DNA from: Actinomycetes bacterium
Lineage (GTDB): Bacteria > Actinomycetota > Acidimicrobiia > Acidimicrobiales > Palsa-688
Direction: 5' to 3'
Assembly: GCA_021815935.1 (NCBI GenBank)
Contig: JAKAZH010000059.1
Location: 1-9,450 of the forward strand
DNA length: 9,450 nt
Shown: positions 1 to 5,385 of the stretch, in pieces
Layout: every line of letters starts with the position of its first letter
How positions within the stretch are numbered: position 1 is the first letter of the stretch
The notes under the pieces: model-generated
What the model saw: only the letters and a program-made list of their open reading frames with translations
Database searches by the model: none
What the model was told of the DNA's origin: nothing
Program-made: the position numbers and the translations under genes

Positions 1-72
1 GCCGGCCGCACGACGCTCGAATCGAACGCGGCGACCGGCACCTTACTGTTGTGGAGTTCTCGGCTTGAGTAC
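1..72. other. Unresolved left edge of the window, possibly the end or start of a neighbouring gene
   Basis: Two short readings are possible and neither is decisive. On the plus strand, frame 3 reads RPHDARIERGDRHLTVVEFSA and stops at TGA 66-68, five bases before the permease stop; this would be the C-terminus of a convergent gene. On the minus strand, a GTG at 41-39 opens a frame beginning VPVAAFDSSVVRP with almost all G/C third positions; this would be the start of a gene downstream of the permease. The GTG lacks a good ribosome binding site. No clear terminator hairpin with a T-tract is visible for the permease here. Confidence 0.25.
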
Positions 73-1791
73 CTATTCGGCCGGGGCCGGGTACACCTCC
101 GCGATGTACTTGTCCACCTGGGACGTTGGAAGCTTGAAGTACTGGGCGCCGTAGTAGATCACGAGGCTGAACGCCGCGACGATCAGGAGGTCCACGTAGA
201 ACGGGATGGCAAGGGTGCCCCCGTTCAGGATGTGCTCGAAACCGTAGTACCCGTTGAAAGGATGCCCGGTGCCGAACTGGCCGAACCACGAGATGATCCC
301 CATCCCGACGAGGTACGGGACGACCCATATAGCGGCGGTCCAATCGATGTCCGGTTTATGGGGATTGAGGTTGAAGACGAACGAAGCGCCGATCAGTATC
401 ACACCGATGATGAAGAACACCATCAACGTCGCGTACGTCACCCACCCGGACCAGTAGACGATCCAGTTGGCGAGAATAAACGAAACCGGTGCGAGGATCT
501 CGGCCGCCGGCAGCCTGTACGACCTCGGCAGGTCCGCCTTGGTCTTCCGGAGCGCTCCGAGCGCAAGCGGTGCGCCGGCATACATGATCACCGAAGCCGA
601 TGTGATCACCCCTACCATGCTGTTCCAGCTCGGGAAAGGCAGGAGGAAAAGTATCCCGACGGCCGACGTGACCAGGATCGCAACCGTGGGCACCTTGAAT
701 TTGTTGTTTTTCTCGAAGGCGTCCGGAACGTAGCCGTTCTTCGAGAGGCCGAAGCTGATCCGCGAAGCGGAGGTCAGGTAGATGAGCGCCGTTCCACCCG
801 GAGAGACGGCAGCGTCCACCCGCAGGATCCACGCCAGCCAGCCGATGCCGGCAAGCTTTGCCACCGTGAAGAACGGTGACGCCTGAAGGGCGATTATCGC
901 GGCGTCCTTGCTCTTCGGGTCGTTGAGGTTCGCCCACGTGCCGGCCTCGGTGAGAAGCTTCGGGTCTAGAGCGCCGATGAAGGCGACCTGGACGAGGATG
1001 TAGATCAGCCCGCCGAGGATGATCGAGCCGATGACCGCCCGCGGTACGTCACGCGAGGGGTTCTTGCTCTCACCGGCGATCTGGACTGCCTGCTCGAAGC
1101 CGAGCAGCGAGAAGACGATGCCTCCCGCGGGGATCGCGTTGAGGATCGCCTTGAACGCTCCGCTCTTCAAGAAGAACCCGCCGCCGGCGCTGAAGTTGCC
1201 GCCGTGGAACTTGAACAGCATGAAGACGACGATGGTCAGGATCGGTATGACAACCTTCCAGGTCGTGATGGAAGTGTTGGCCCTGGCAAGCCAGCGGATA
1301 CCGATGAGGTTGACCGCCGTGAACAGCACCATCAAGACGATCGCCACCACGATGCCGCTGCCGGAGAGGATCCCCTTGTTCGAGTTCCAGATGGCGTGCG
1401 CCCACGAGACCGAACTGAAGTACTGGATGACCGCGAGCACTTCGATGGGCGCGACAGCTGCCGCCTGTACGTATGCGAACCAGCCGAAGGTGGCGCCTGC
1501 AAAGCTGCCGAAGCTGTAGTGCGGGTACCGGCTTGTGCCCCCCGTGACTGGGAACATGCCCCCCAGCTCGGCGTGCACCAGCGCCAAGATGATGATGATC
1601 ACCGAAGCGATGATCCACGAGATGATCACCGCCGGGCCCGCAAGTGTCGCGGCCGTCAAGGCGCCGAACAACCACCCCGATCCGATAATGGAGCCCTCCG
1701 AGGCCCAAATCAGGTCGAAGAACGAGGCGTCGCGTTGCATCCCCTCGAAGTCGAGTGAAAGCTCGTTGCCCGATCTTTCTGAAATTGCCAT
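73..1791 (-). CDS. APC-superfamily amino-acid permease (aspartate/proton symporter-like)
   Basis: This is a 572-residue integral membrane transporter of the amino acid-polyamine-organocation superfamily, expected to import an amino acid with protons across the cytoplasmic membrane. The protein is almost wholly hydrophobic, with roughly 12-14 membrane segments. Two family signatures are visible. The TM1 unwound-helix motif is EGSIIGSGW at residues 32-40. The TM6 region at 227-251 contains GFE followed by AGESKNPSRDVPRA, the substrate-binding and cytoplasmic-loop signature. The C-terminal part, with SASVIMYAGAPLALGALRK, resembles the YveA-type aspartate/proton symporter group, but substrate cannot be assigned from sequence alone. 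The start ATG (1791-1789) is preceded, six bases away, by GGGGG plus TT on the minus strand (plus positions 1796-1802), an acceptable Shine-Dalgarno match with one wobble. It is divergent from the diguanylate cyclase and has no co-directional neighbour inside the window. I see no strong promoter for it. Confidence 0.9.
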   Translation of the reverse strand: MAISERSGNELSLDFEGMQRDASFFDLIWASEGSIIGSGWLFGALTAATLAGPAVIISWIIASVIIIILALVHAELGGMFPVTGGTSRYPHYSFGSFAGATFGWFAYVQAAAVAPIEVLAVIQYFSSVSWAHAIWNSNKGILSGSGIVVAIVLMVLFTAVNLIGIRWLARANTSITTWKVVIPILTIVVFMLFKFHGGNFSAGGGFFLKSGAFKAILNAIPAGGIVFSLLGFEQAVQIAGESKNPSRDVPRAVIGSIILGGLIYILVQVAFIGALDPKLLTEAGTWANLNDPKSKDAAIIALQASPFFTVAKLAGIGWLAWILRVDAAVSPGGTALIYLTSASRISFGLSKNGYVPDAFEKNNKFKVPTVAILVTSAVGILFLLPFPSWNSMVGVITSASVIMYAGAPLALGALRKTKADLPRSYRLPAAEILAPVSFILANWIVYWSGWVTYATLMVFFIIGVILIGASFVFNLNPHKPDIDWTAAIWVVPYLVGMGIISWFGQFGTGHPFNGYYGFEHILNGGTLAIPFYVDLLIVAAFSLVIYYGAQYFKLPTSQVDKYIAEVYPAPAE

Positions 1792-1956
1792 ATATAACCC
1801 CCAGCTAGTGAGAATGTTTGAACTTCGTTGTCCAAGCCCGACAGGACATCGCCGAGAACTCTTGATACCGTCAGGAGTAGTTAGTGTGCTTTCGGGCTGG
1901 CGGCAAAGTTAGCACGCCGCACCGACCGATCGACGGATTCGCCGTTAACGGGATGT

Positions 1957-1985
1957 GAAGCTTCGCCAACGCTTCGAGGAAGCGT
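1957..1985 (+). promoter_or_regulatory. Pair of mutually exclusive stems upstream of the diguanylate cyclase
   Basis: ACGCTTC at 1969-1975 pairs perfectly with GAAGCGT at 1979-1985 around a GAG loop. The palindrome GAAGCTTC at 1957-1964 offers GAAGC, which could instead pair with the GCTTC at 1971-1975. The same GCTTC therefore has two possible partners, as in attenuators, but there is no T-tract after the second stem. If the cyclase transcript starts upstream of here, this could be a leader switch. That is inference; no known riboswitch consensus was recognised. Confidence 0.3.
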
Positions 1986-2001
1986 CCTGGTCAGCACTTC
2001 C

Positions 2002-2025
2002 CGGCAGCGGCTGTTGCCGAGTTTT
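2002..2025 (+). terminator. Weak terminator-like hairpin with a four-T run upstream of the cyclase
   Basis: CGGCAG at 2002-2007 pairs with TTGCCG at 2014-2019 (one G-T wobble) around a six-base loop. It is followed by AG and four T residues at 2022-2025. It lies about 110 bases before the cyclase start, so if functional it would act as an attenuator of plus-strand transcription or as a stop for some upstream leader RNA. The stem is short and the T-run weak, so it may be fortuitous. Confidence 0.25.
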
Positions 2026-2085
2026 CCTGTATCGGATGGTATGACGCCATTGCAAGGGGAATCCGCCGAGACGAGTCCCAGGTCA

Positions 2086-2105
2086 GGTCTAACATCGGAT
2101 AGACC
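2086..2105. promoter_or_regulatory. Operator-like dyad upstream of the diguanylate cyclase
   Basis: A perfect inverted repeat has arms GGTCTA (2086-2091) and TAGACC (2100-2105) separated by eight bases, giving a 20-base element ending 30 bases before the GTG start at 2136. Size and position fit a dimeric repressor or activator site for the cyclase. I do not recognise the motif as belonging to a specific regulator family. Confidence 0.3.
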
Positions 2106-2135
2106 GAGGTCGCGTGAGTCGAGCGGGAGCGAGAA

Positions 2136-3371
2136 GTGGCCGACACCCGTAGGGATATGCAAGGTCAGGTCCCGACGACGATCACAGCGGCGCTCGACTT
2201 GGTGCCCTTTGCCATGCTTGTCACCGACAGCTCGGGTTCAGCGCTGTCAGTGAACGAACGCTGGTGTGAGCTGTCCGGGATCACCCGTGAAGCGTCGCTC
2301 GGCTCCGGCTGGCTGGAGGCGTTGAGCACCGAGACGAGGCCGAGACTCCTCGCGAGCCTCCGGGAGGTTTCCGCTCACTCCGCAAACCTGAGCGAGGACT
2401 ACCAGATAGGGCGGCCGCAGAACCGTCGATGGGTGCGTTGGTGGATCAGCCGTCACGCAGTTGCGGGCGTGTCGATGCTCGCAGTTGCAGCAGCCGACGT
2501 CGACGCCGACTACACCCGCCAGGCGGATCTCTATCACCTCGCGACACACGACTCCTTGACCGGACTGTTCAACCGCCGCCATTTCATGGAGGCGATCGAC
2601 CAAGCGCTGCTTCGCAATCAGCGCTCGGCGCGCCACGTCGGGGTCGTCTACGTCGACCTCGACGGCTTCAAGGGTGTCAACGACCGGGGCGGCCACGCCA
2701 TGGGCGACCGCGTCCTGTCAGCGGTGGGCGCACGGCTTCGACATGCTGTCCGCTCCGCCGACCTCGTAGCACGTATCGGCGGGGATGAGTTCGCTGTCCT
2801 GTGCGAGGGCCTGGGCGAGGAAGAGCAGGCAGAAGTCGTTGCGAGTCGGATCGCGTCTGCACTCGCCGATTCGGTCGAGCTCGAAGGCGAGCGCTGGGCG
2901 GTCACCGCCTCCGTAGGAGCGGCCGTCGACCTCGAAGGGCACCTGTCCGCGAGCGAGCTGATCGATCGCGCCGACCGGGCGATGTACTCGGTAAAGCACT
3001 CCCGTCAGGGTCCACAGCGCACGACAGCGCCGCCGGGGCCCTCCGCTTCGGGTAGCGGCGAGGTGCGTATCGCCCTGATCGCAGGACCGTCCACGCAGAG
3101 CCCGGCTGATTTGATCAGCGCATCGCCGGAGCGACGTGTCGCAGATCGCCGTTCCAGCGGCCCCCGGCCCGACGGCGGGACACCCGTCGAAGAATCCTCC
3201 GCATCCTCTCGGATGGCAGCAAACGCGGGGCACGGCGAGCGCGTCTCGCTCATCGACGGCATCGCCGCCCTCAAGGAGAGCATCGAGTCGCTAAGAACCG
3301 CCCTTGAGAAGCTCCTCGCCTCCGGGCGGCGCTCGAGCGACTGGGTCTCCGCCGACCCATTACAAACATAG
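2136..3371 (+). CDS. Soluble PAS-GGDEF diguanylate cyclase
   Basis: This 411-residue protein is predicted to make cyclic di-GMP from two GTP in the cytosol. Residues about 14-125 look like a PAS sensor fold (FAMLVTDSSGSALSVNERWCELSG and following), with no membrane segment or signal peptide. Residues about 126-290 are a GGDEF domain. The signature HDSLTGLFNRRHF starts at 138. The metal-binding D174 lies in YVDLDGFK and is followed by the ND at 182-183. The active site GGDEF is intact at 215-219. The inhibitory I-site RSAD (RxxD) at 206-209 has the standard five-residue spacing to GGDEF, so product feedback inhibition is expected. The last ~120 residues are Pro/Ser/Arg-rich and probably disordered, ending in a short amphipathic helix or coiled coil (about 373-400). 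The GTG start is supported by GGGAG at 2125-2129, six bases upstream. The signal sensed by the PAS domain is unknown, and no EAL or HD-GYP partner is nearby. Confidence 0.93.
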   Translation: MADTRRDMQGQVPTTITAALDLVPFAMLVTDSSGSALSVNERWCELSGITREASLGSGWLEALSTETRPRLLASLREVSAHSANLSEDYQIGRPQNRRWVRWWISRHAVAGVSMLAVAAADVDADYTRQADLYHLATHDSLTGLFNRRHFMEAIDQALLRNQRSARHVGVVYVDLDGFKGVNDRGGHAMGDRVLSAVGARLRHAVRSADLVARIGGDEFAVLCEGLGEEEQAEVVASRIASALADSVELEGERWAVTASVGAAVDLEGHLSASELIDRADRAMYSVKHSRQGPQRTTAPPGPSASGSGEVRIALIAGPSTQSPADLISASPERRVADRRSSGPRPDGGTPVEESSASSRMAANAGHGERVSLIDGIAALKESIESLRTALEKLLASGRRSSDWVSADPLQT

Positions 3372-3372
3372 A

Positions 3373-3402
3373 TTAGCATGTCGACTTATTATATGCTAGA
3401 AT
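3373..3402 (+). promoter_or_regulatory. AT-rich extended -10 promoter for the 316-residue gene
   Basis: Immediately after the cyclase stop, an AT-rich patch stands out from the GC-rich surroundings. TGC plus TAGAAT at 3394-3402 is a good extended -10 element, with TTAGCA at 3373-3378 as a -35 at 18-base spacing (4 of 6 matches to TTGACA). Transcription would start near 3409, about 60 bases before the ATG at 3471. TAGCAT (3374-3379) and ATGCTA (3393-3398) form an inverted repeat overlapping both boxes and could bind a regulator. Confidence 0.5.
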
Positions 3403-3470
3403 ACTTCTATAGGGCACCTCGGTTGTAACTGGGATTCGGCGCCGCCTGACTCGAAGCGAGGGAGCGGCTA

Positions 3471-4421
3471 ATGGACACAGATGCAGCAAACCGTAGAACC
3501 GTCATCATCGAAACAGTCAAGACTCGAACGGACTCGTCCGTCCCGTCGACGGGATGCAGCCAAGGAGAACAGTTGAGCGAGGTCGCGCGATGCCTTCTCG
3601 GGCGACACCTGCGCCGTGCCCGCCTGAGCGGACACCCGGTGCTAGCGGAGCTTCGCCTGGACAAAGCCGACCGTCACCCTGGCGAGCTTGGCGGGTTCAG
3701 CGAGCTTGTTCTCGACGAGGACACCGAGATCGTAGGGTTCACCGCGCTTGCGCAGTCGGATGCCGTGGGCGTCGTCGCCACGGGCAGCGTACGGTCGCTC
3801 GATCCTTCGGTGGAGCCGCACGCATCCCTCGCCGCCTCGTGCGCTGGCCGTGTCGACCTTGCTTGCGTGGTTTCGCGCGACGGTCATGTTGGTTGGTTTG
3901 CGGCCGTCGGATCCAAGCCGGCCGGCCTTCCCGTCCCGAGCGAGGGGCGCCTTCTCGACTGCCTTCGGCGCGCTGTGGGAGTGCCTACGCCACCGCCCGC
4001 TGGGTGGCCCTCGGTTCTCCAGGCGCCTCTTTGGGTCGCGAACATCGGGGAACTCGCGAATTGCCGCCGCCACCCGCTGTCATGGTCCGAGGTGATTCAA
4101 GTGCTGCCCGACCTGCCCTCCAACTGGTACCGCCCTTCGAAGCAAGACGAGGCGCCGGGAAGTGCTGTCAACGCCTGGGAACTGCTGCGCATCGACGCAA
4201 CGAAGGAGCGCGTATCCTTGGAGCGGCTGTCGCCCTCGCTACTTCGGCCGTGGCTCCCCTCCCCTGCTGTCGCAGCTTGGATGGACGCCGGCGTGCTGTC
4301 ACGTTGGGTGAAAGACCTCATCCCTCCGGCGCACGCTCTCGCCGCTTCGGTCACTGCAGCACTCACTGCAAGCGCCTCCCGCCGCCTCGGCCACAGTCTC
4401 ACTGCGATCCTTGCATCGTAG
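3471..4421 (+). CDS. Protein of unknown function (316 residues)
   Basis: I do not recognise this protein. The ATG at 3471 has a strong ribosome binding site, GAGGGAG at 3458-3464, six bases upstream, and a likely promoter of its own in the AT-rich patch after the cyclase. A second long frame (3554-4459) overlaps, but its translation is an Arg/Pro/Ala-rich shadow. The product is soluble, with no membrane segment or signal peptide. Residues about 1-45 are polar and may be flexible. Residues about 80-160 alternate beta-like hydrophobic stretches (SELVLDEDTEIVGFTALA; VDLACVVSRDGHVGWFAAV), suggesting a small alpha/beta domain. A proline-rich linker (PTPPPAGWP, near 172) leads to a second part with several Trp residues and a helical, Ala-rich C-terminus. 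No catalytic motif is apparent. It follows the diguanylate cyclase on the same strand but is probably transcribed independently. Confidence 0.75.
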   Translation: MDTDAANRRTVIIETVKTRTDSSVPSTGCSQGEQLSEVARCLLGRHLRRARLSGHPVLAELRLDKADRHPGELGGFSELVLDEDTEIVGFTALAQSDAVGVVATGSVRSLDPSVEPHASLAASCAGRVDLACVVSRDGHVGWFAAVGSKPAGLPVPSEGRLLDCLRRAVGVPTPPPAGWPSVLQAPLWVANIGELANCRRHPLSWSEVIQVLPDLPSNWYRPSKQDEAPGSAVNAWELLRIDATKERVSLERLSPSLLRPWLPSPAVAAWMDAGVLSRWVKDLIPPAHALAASVTAALTASASRRLGHSLTAILAS

Positions 4422-4484
4422 GATCCGTGCCGACGACCGACCCGGCGACAGCCACGTGAGTGACAGCCGAGTCAGGTAGGTAAG

Positions 4485-4558
4485 TGGGCGCAGAGGGAAT
4501 CGAACCCCCGACCTCATGCGCGTCATGCATGCGCTCTAACCGACTGAGCTATGCGCCC
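4485..4558 (-). tRNA. tRNA-Val(GAC)
   Basis: The minus strand folds into a complete cloverleaf. Acceptor GGGCGCA (4558-4552) pairs with TGCGCCC (4492-4486). The D stem is GCTC/GAGC with loop AGTCGGTTA. The anticodon stem is CATGC/GCATG with loop ATGACGC. The variable loop has five bases, and the T arm is GGGGG, TTCGATT, CCCTC (one G-T pair). The anticodon GAC lies at 4524-4522, decoding GUC and, by wobble, GUU. The discriminator is A (4485), as expected for valine; CCA is not encoded. A35 and C36 are the main valine identity bases. Position 37 is G rather than the more usual A and position 38 is C, which is slightly odd. The stem and loop pair cleanly only in this register. Confidence 0.88.
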
Positions 4559-4574
4559 GCTCTAACTGCTCCTC

Positions 4575-4583
4575 ATCTTATCA
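4575..4583 (-). promoter_or_regulatory. Extended -10 element for tRNA-Val
   Basis: On the minus strand TGA followed by TAAGAT (plus positions 4583-4575) is a good TGn-TAnnnT extended -10 box, ending 16 bases before the mature 5' end at 4558. This leaves room for a short leader removed by RNase P. A TCGACA at 4600-4595 resembles a -35 box, but its 14-base spacing is too short to count on. Confidence 0.4.
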
Positions 4584-4600
4584 GGGTCCGAAGGTGTCGA

Positions 4601-4615
4601 GCCCCGAGCCGGGGC
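4601..4615 (-). terminator. GC-rich hairpin downstream of the 154-residue gene
   Basis: GCCCCG (4601-4606) pairs perfectly with CGGGGC (4610-4615) around a three-base loop, about 60 bases after the stop codon of the minus-strand gene ending at 4678. There is no U-tract, so it would be of the tract-less type sometimes proposed in actinobacteria. It also lies just upstream of the tRNA-Val promoter, which would benefit from insulation. Confidence 0.35.
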
Positions 4616-4677
4616 CCGCCGATAACCCGACCACCGAGCTGCTCAGCGAGATTCGGGCTCACGGTGTCGGGCGGTTC

Positions 4678-5142
4678 TCAGTACTCGTTCTTGATCACGA
4701 AGAACGATCCGCGAATTGTCCCGGCAAGTTTCGACTTCTGGCGGGCGAACTTGAACCGTTCGACCAACTCCGAGGGGACGTCCATACCTTCTGAGAGCTT
4801 GAACCCGACTGCGCGCTTCTTCGGGTCGTCGATCGTGTATAGGACGTTGATCGACAGACCGCTTTCGTAGAACACGTAGTCCCAGCGGATGTTGTCGACC
4901 TGGAAGCTCGTCGCTTCGAGCGGGCGAGAACCTATTTCGATATCGCGCTCTTCTTTGAGGATGCGACTGACCCGCTCGATTGTCGTGTCTGCTTCGCTCG
5001 CCGTTTCGACAGTGAAGGCGTGGCCGTATTTGTTGTGGAAGTAGCGTGCCTCGTTCGCCCGCAGACCGGCGAGTGCGGTCGCAACTGGAGACGACTCCAG
5101 TCCCACGAGAGACACCGTATTGAAATCCACCGTGTAGGACAT
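4678..5142 (-). CDS. Protein of unknown function (154 residues) between two tRNA genes
   Basis: I do not recognise this family. The frame is open further upstream, but that part reads through tRNA-Cys, so the likely start is the ATG at 5142-5140 (MSYTVDF). There is no Shine-Dalgarno, but a TAGAGT box lies seven bases before the A of the ATG, which fits a leaderless transcript. The protein is soluble, charged and mixed alpha/beta. It has a helix about 18-33, strands around 41-46, a charged helix around 53-66 (TTIERVSRILKEERD), then beta-rich sequence (FQVDNIRWDYVFYESGLSINVLYTI, 80-104), a Lys/Arg-rich stretch near 130-140 and a final strand ending FFVIKNEY. No membrane segment, metal site or known catalytic motif is visible. 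A DNA- or RNA-binding or structural role is conceivable from the charge but unproven. Confidence 0.72.
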   Translation of the reverse strand: MSYTVDFNTVSLVGLESSPVATALAGLRANEARYFHNKYGHAFTVETASEADTTIERVSRILKEERDIEIGSRPLEATSFQVDNIRWDYVFYESGLSINVLYTIDDPKKRAVGFKLSEGMDVPSELVERFKFARQKSKLAGTIRGSFFVIKNEY

Positions 5143-5149
5143 CACGCGA

Positions 5150-5155
5150 ACTCTA
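5150..5155 (-). promoter_or_regulatory. -10 box positioned for a leaderless transcript
   Basis: The minus strand carries TAGAGT (plus 5155-5150), a TAnnnT-type -10 hexamer followed by exactly seven bases and then the A of the proposed ATG at 5142. That spacing places transcription start on the start codon itself, the arrangement common for leaderless actinobacterial genes, and would explain the missing ribosome binding site. No good -35 box is seen. Confidence 0.4.
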
Positions 5156-5170
5156 GCTTGCAGGGCGGGC

Positions 5171-5195
5171 GCTCCGATGCACCACCATTCGGAGC
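5171..5195 (-). terminator. Perfect hairpin downstream of tRNA-Cys
   Basis: GCTCCGA (5171-5177) pairs with TCGGAGC (5189-5195) around an 11-base loop. It lies 24-48 bases beyond the tRNA-Cys 3' end in the direction of transcription and upstream of the 154-residue gene. It could end the tRNA transcript or protect its 3' end; there is no U-tract. The TCGGAGC arm is part of a tandem 12-base repeat, so the left arm has a second possible partner. Confidence 0.35.
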
Positions 5196-5213
5196 CACAA
5201 GTCGGAGCCACAA
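5189..5213. repeat. Two-copy tandem 12-base repeat
   Basis: TCGGAGCCACAA occurs at 5189-5200 and again at 5202-5213, separated by one base (13-base period). It sits between tRNA-Cys and the upstream region of the 154-residue gene. The first seven bases of each copy are complementary to GCTCCGA at 5171-5177. It may be a chance duplication by slippage or a double regulatory site. Confidence 0.7.
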
Positions 5214-5218
5214 TCTGG

Positions 5219-5290
5219 AGGCGGCGAGCGGAATCGAACCGCTGTACAGGGCTTTGCAGGCCCTTGCCTAAACCACTCGGCCACGCCGCC
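5219..5290 (-). tRNA. tRNA-Cys(GCA)
   Basis: The minus strand gives a complete cloverleaf. Acceptor GGCGGCG (5290-5284) pairs with CGCCGCC (5226-5220). The anticodon stem is AGGGC/GCCCT with the canonical loop CTGCAAA, and the T arm carries TTCGATT. Anticodon GCA is at 5257-5255 and decodes both cysteine codons. The discriminator is U (complement of 5219), the hallmark of tRNA-Cys. CCA is not encoded. The gene reads in the same direction as the 154-residue gene and tRNA-Val downstream. Confidence 0.95.
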
Positions 5291-5304
5291 AGGCGCATCA
5301 CCCT

Positions 5305-5310
5305 AGTCTA
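5305..5310 (-). promoter_or_regulatory. -10 box for tRNA-Cys
   Basis: TAGACT on the minus strand (plus 5310-5305) is a TAnnnT hexamer ending 14 bases before the mature tRNA 5' end, the same geometry as the tRNA-Val promoter. No clear -35 box was found at 16-18 bases. Confidence 0.35.
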
Positions 5311-5385
5311 TTCGCCAGACCCCTCCCCAAGCTCCGACAGAAACAGTCCGTCGCATCCCGAGCGAAAAGAGCCGCTGCCAGCCTC

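Larger units (their letters stand above)
1792..2135. other. 344-base divergent intergenic region with several hairpins
   Basis: This region lies between the divergent permease and diguanylate cyclase genes, so it must carry promoters for both, unless the cyclase is read from further upstream. I could not identify a convincing -35/-10 pair on either strand. It contains a perfect hairpin at 1969-1985, an alternative partner for that stem at 1957-1964, a hairpin followed by a short T-run at 2002-2025, and a dyad at 2086-2105; these are listed separately. A 93-residue minus-strand reading across 1881-2162 overlaps the cyclase start and looks like chance. Confidence 0.6.

Noticed and set aside
49..879. 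Plus-strand 276-residue open frame antisense to the permease, with two further plus-strand frames in the same gene
   Set aside because: The translation is Arg/Asp/Pro/His-rich, as expected of the complement of a GC-rich membrane-protein gene, and it has no fold-like pattern. The permease on the other strand is unmistakable.
1890..1950. Possible c-di-GMP (GEMM) riboswitch upstream of the cyclase
   Set aside because: A GGCAAAG-like patch near 1900 recalls part of the GEMM core, but the remaining conserved segments and the tetraloop receptor are not present in order.
1881..2162. Minus-strand 93-residue frame inside the intergenic region
   Set aside because: It overlaps the supported GTG start and ribosome binding site of the cyclase, has no ribosome binding site worth noting and no recognisable composition.
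3205..3240. PilZ-like RRxxxR motif in the cyclase tail or its neighbour
   Set aside because: PERRVADRR (coded at about 3126-3152) is only an Arg-rich stretch in a disordered tail. The DxSxxG partner motif and a PilZ barrel are missing.
3554..4459. Plus-strand 301-residue frame overlapping the 316-residue gene
   Set aside because: Arg/Pro/Ala-rich shadow translation with no ribosome binding site. The 3471 frame has a strong one and balanced, domain-like hydrophobic patterning.
4560..5220. Integrated element using tRNA-Val or tRNA-Cys as attachment site
   Set aside because: I found no duplicated tRNA 3' end between the two tRNAs and no integrase, excisionase or phage gene. The interval holds one small gene only.
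5143..5301. N-terminal extension of the 154-residue protein (53 extra residues)
   Set aside because: The extension is read through the tRNA-Cys gene and its flanks, so it is almost certainly not translated.
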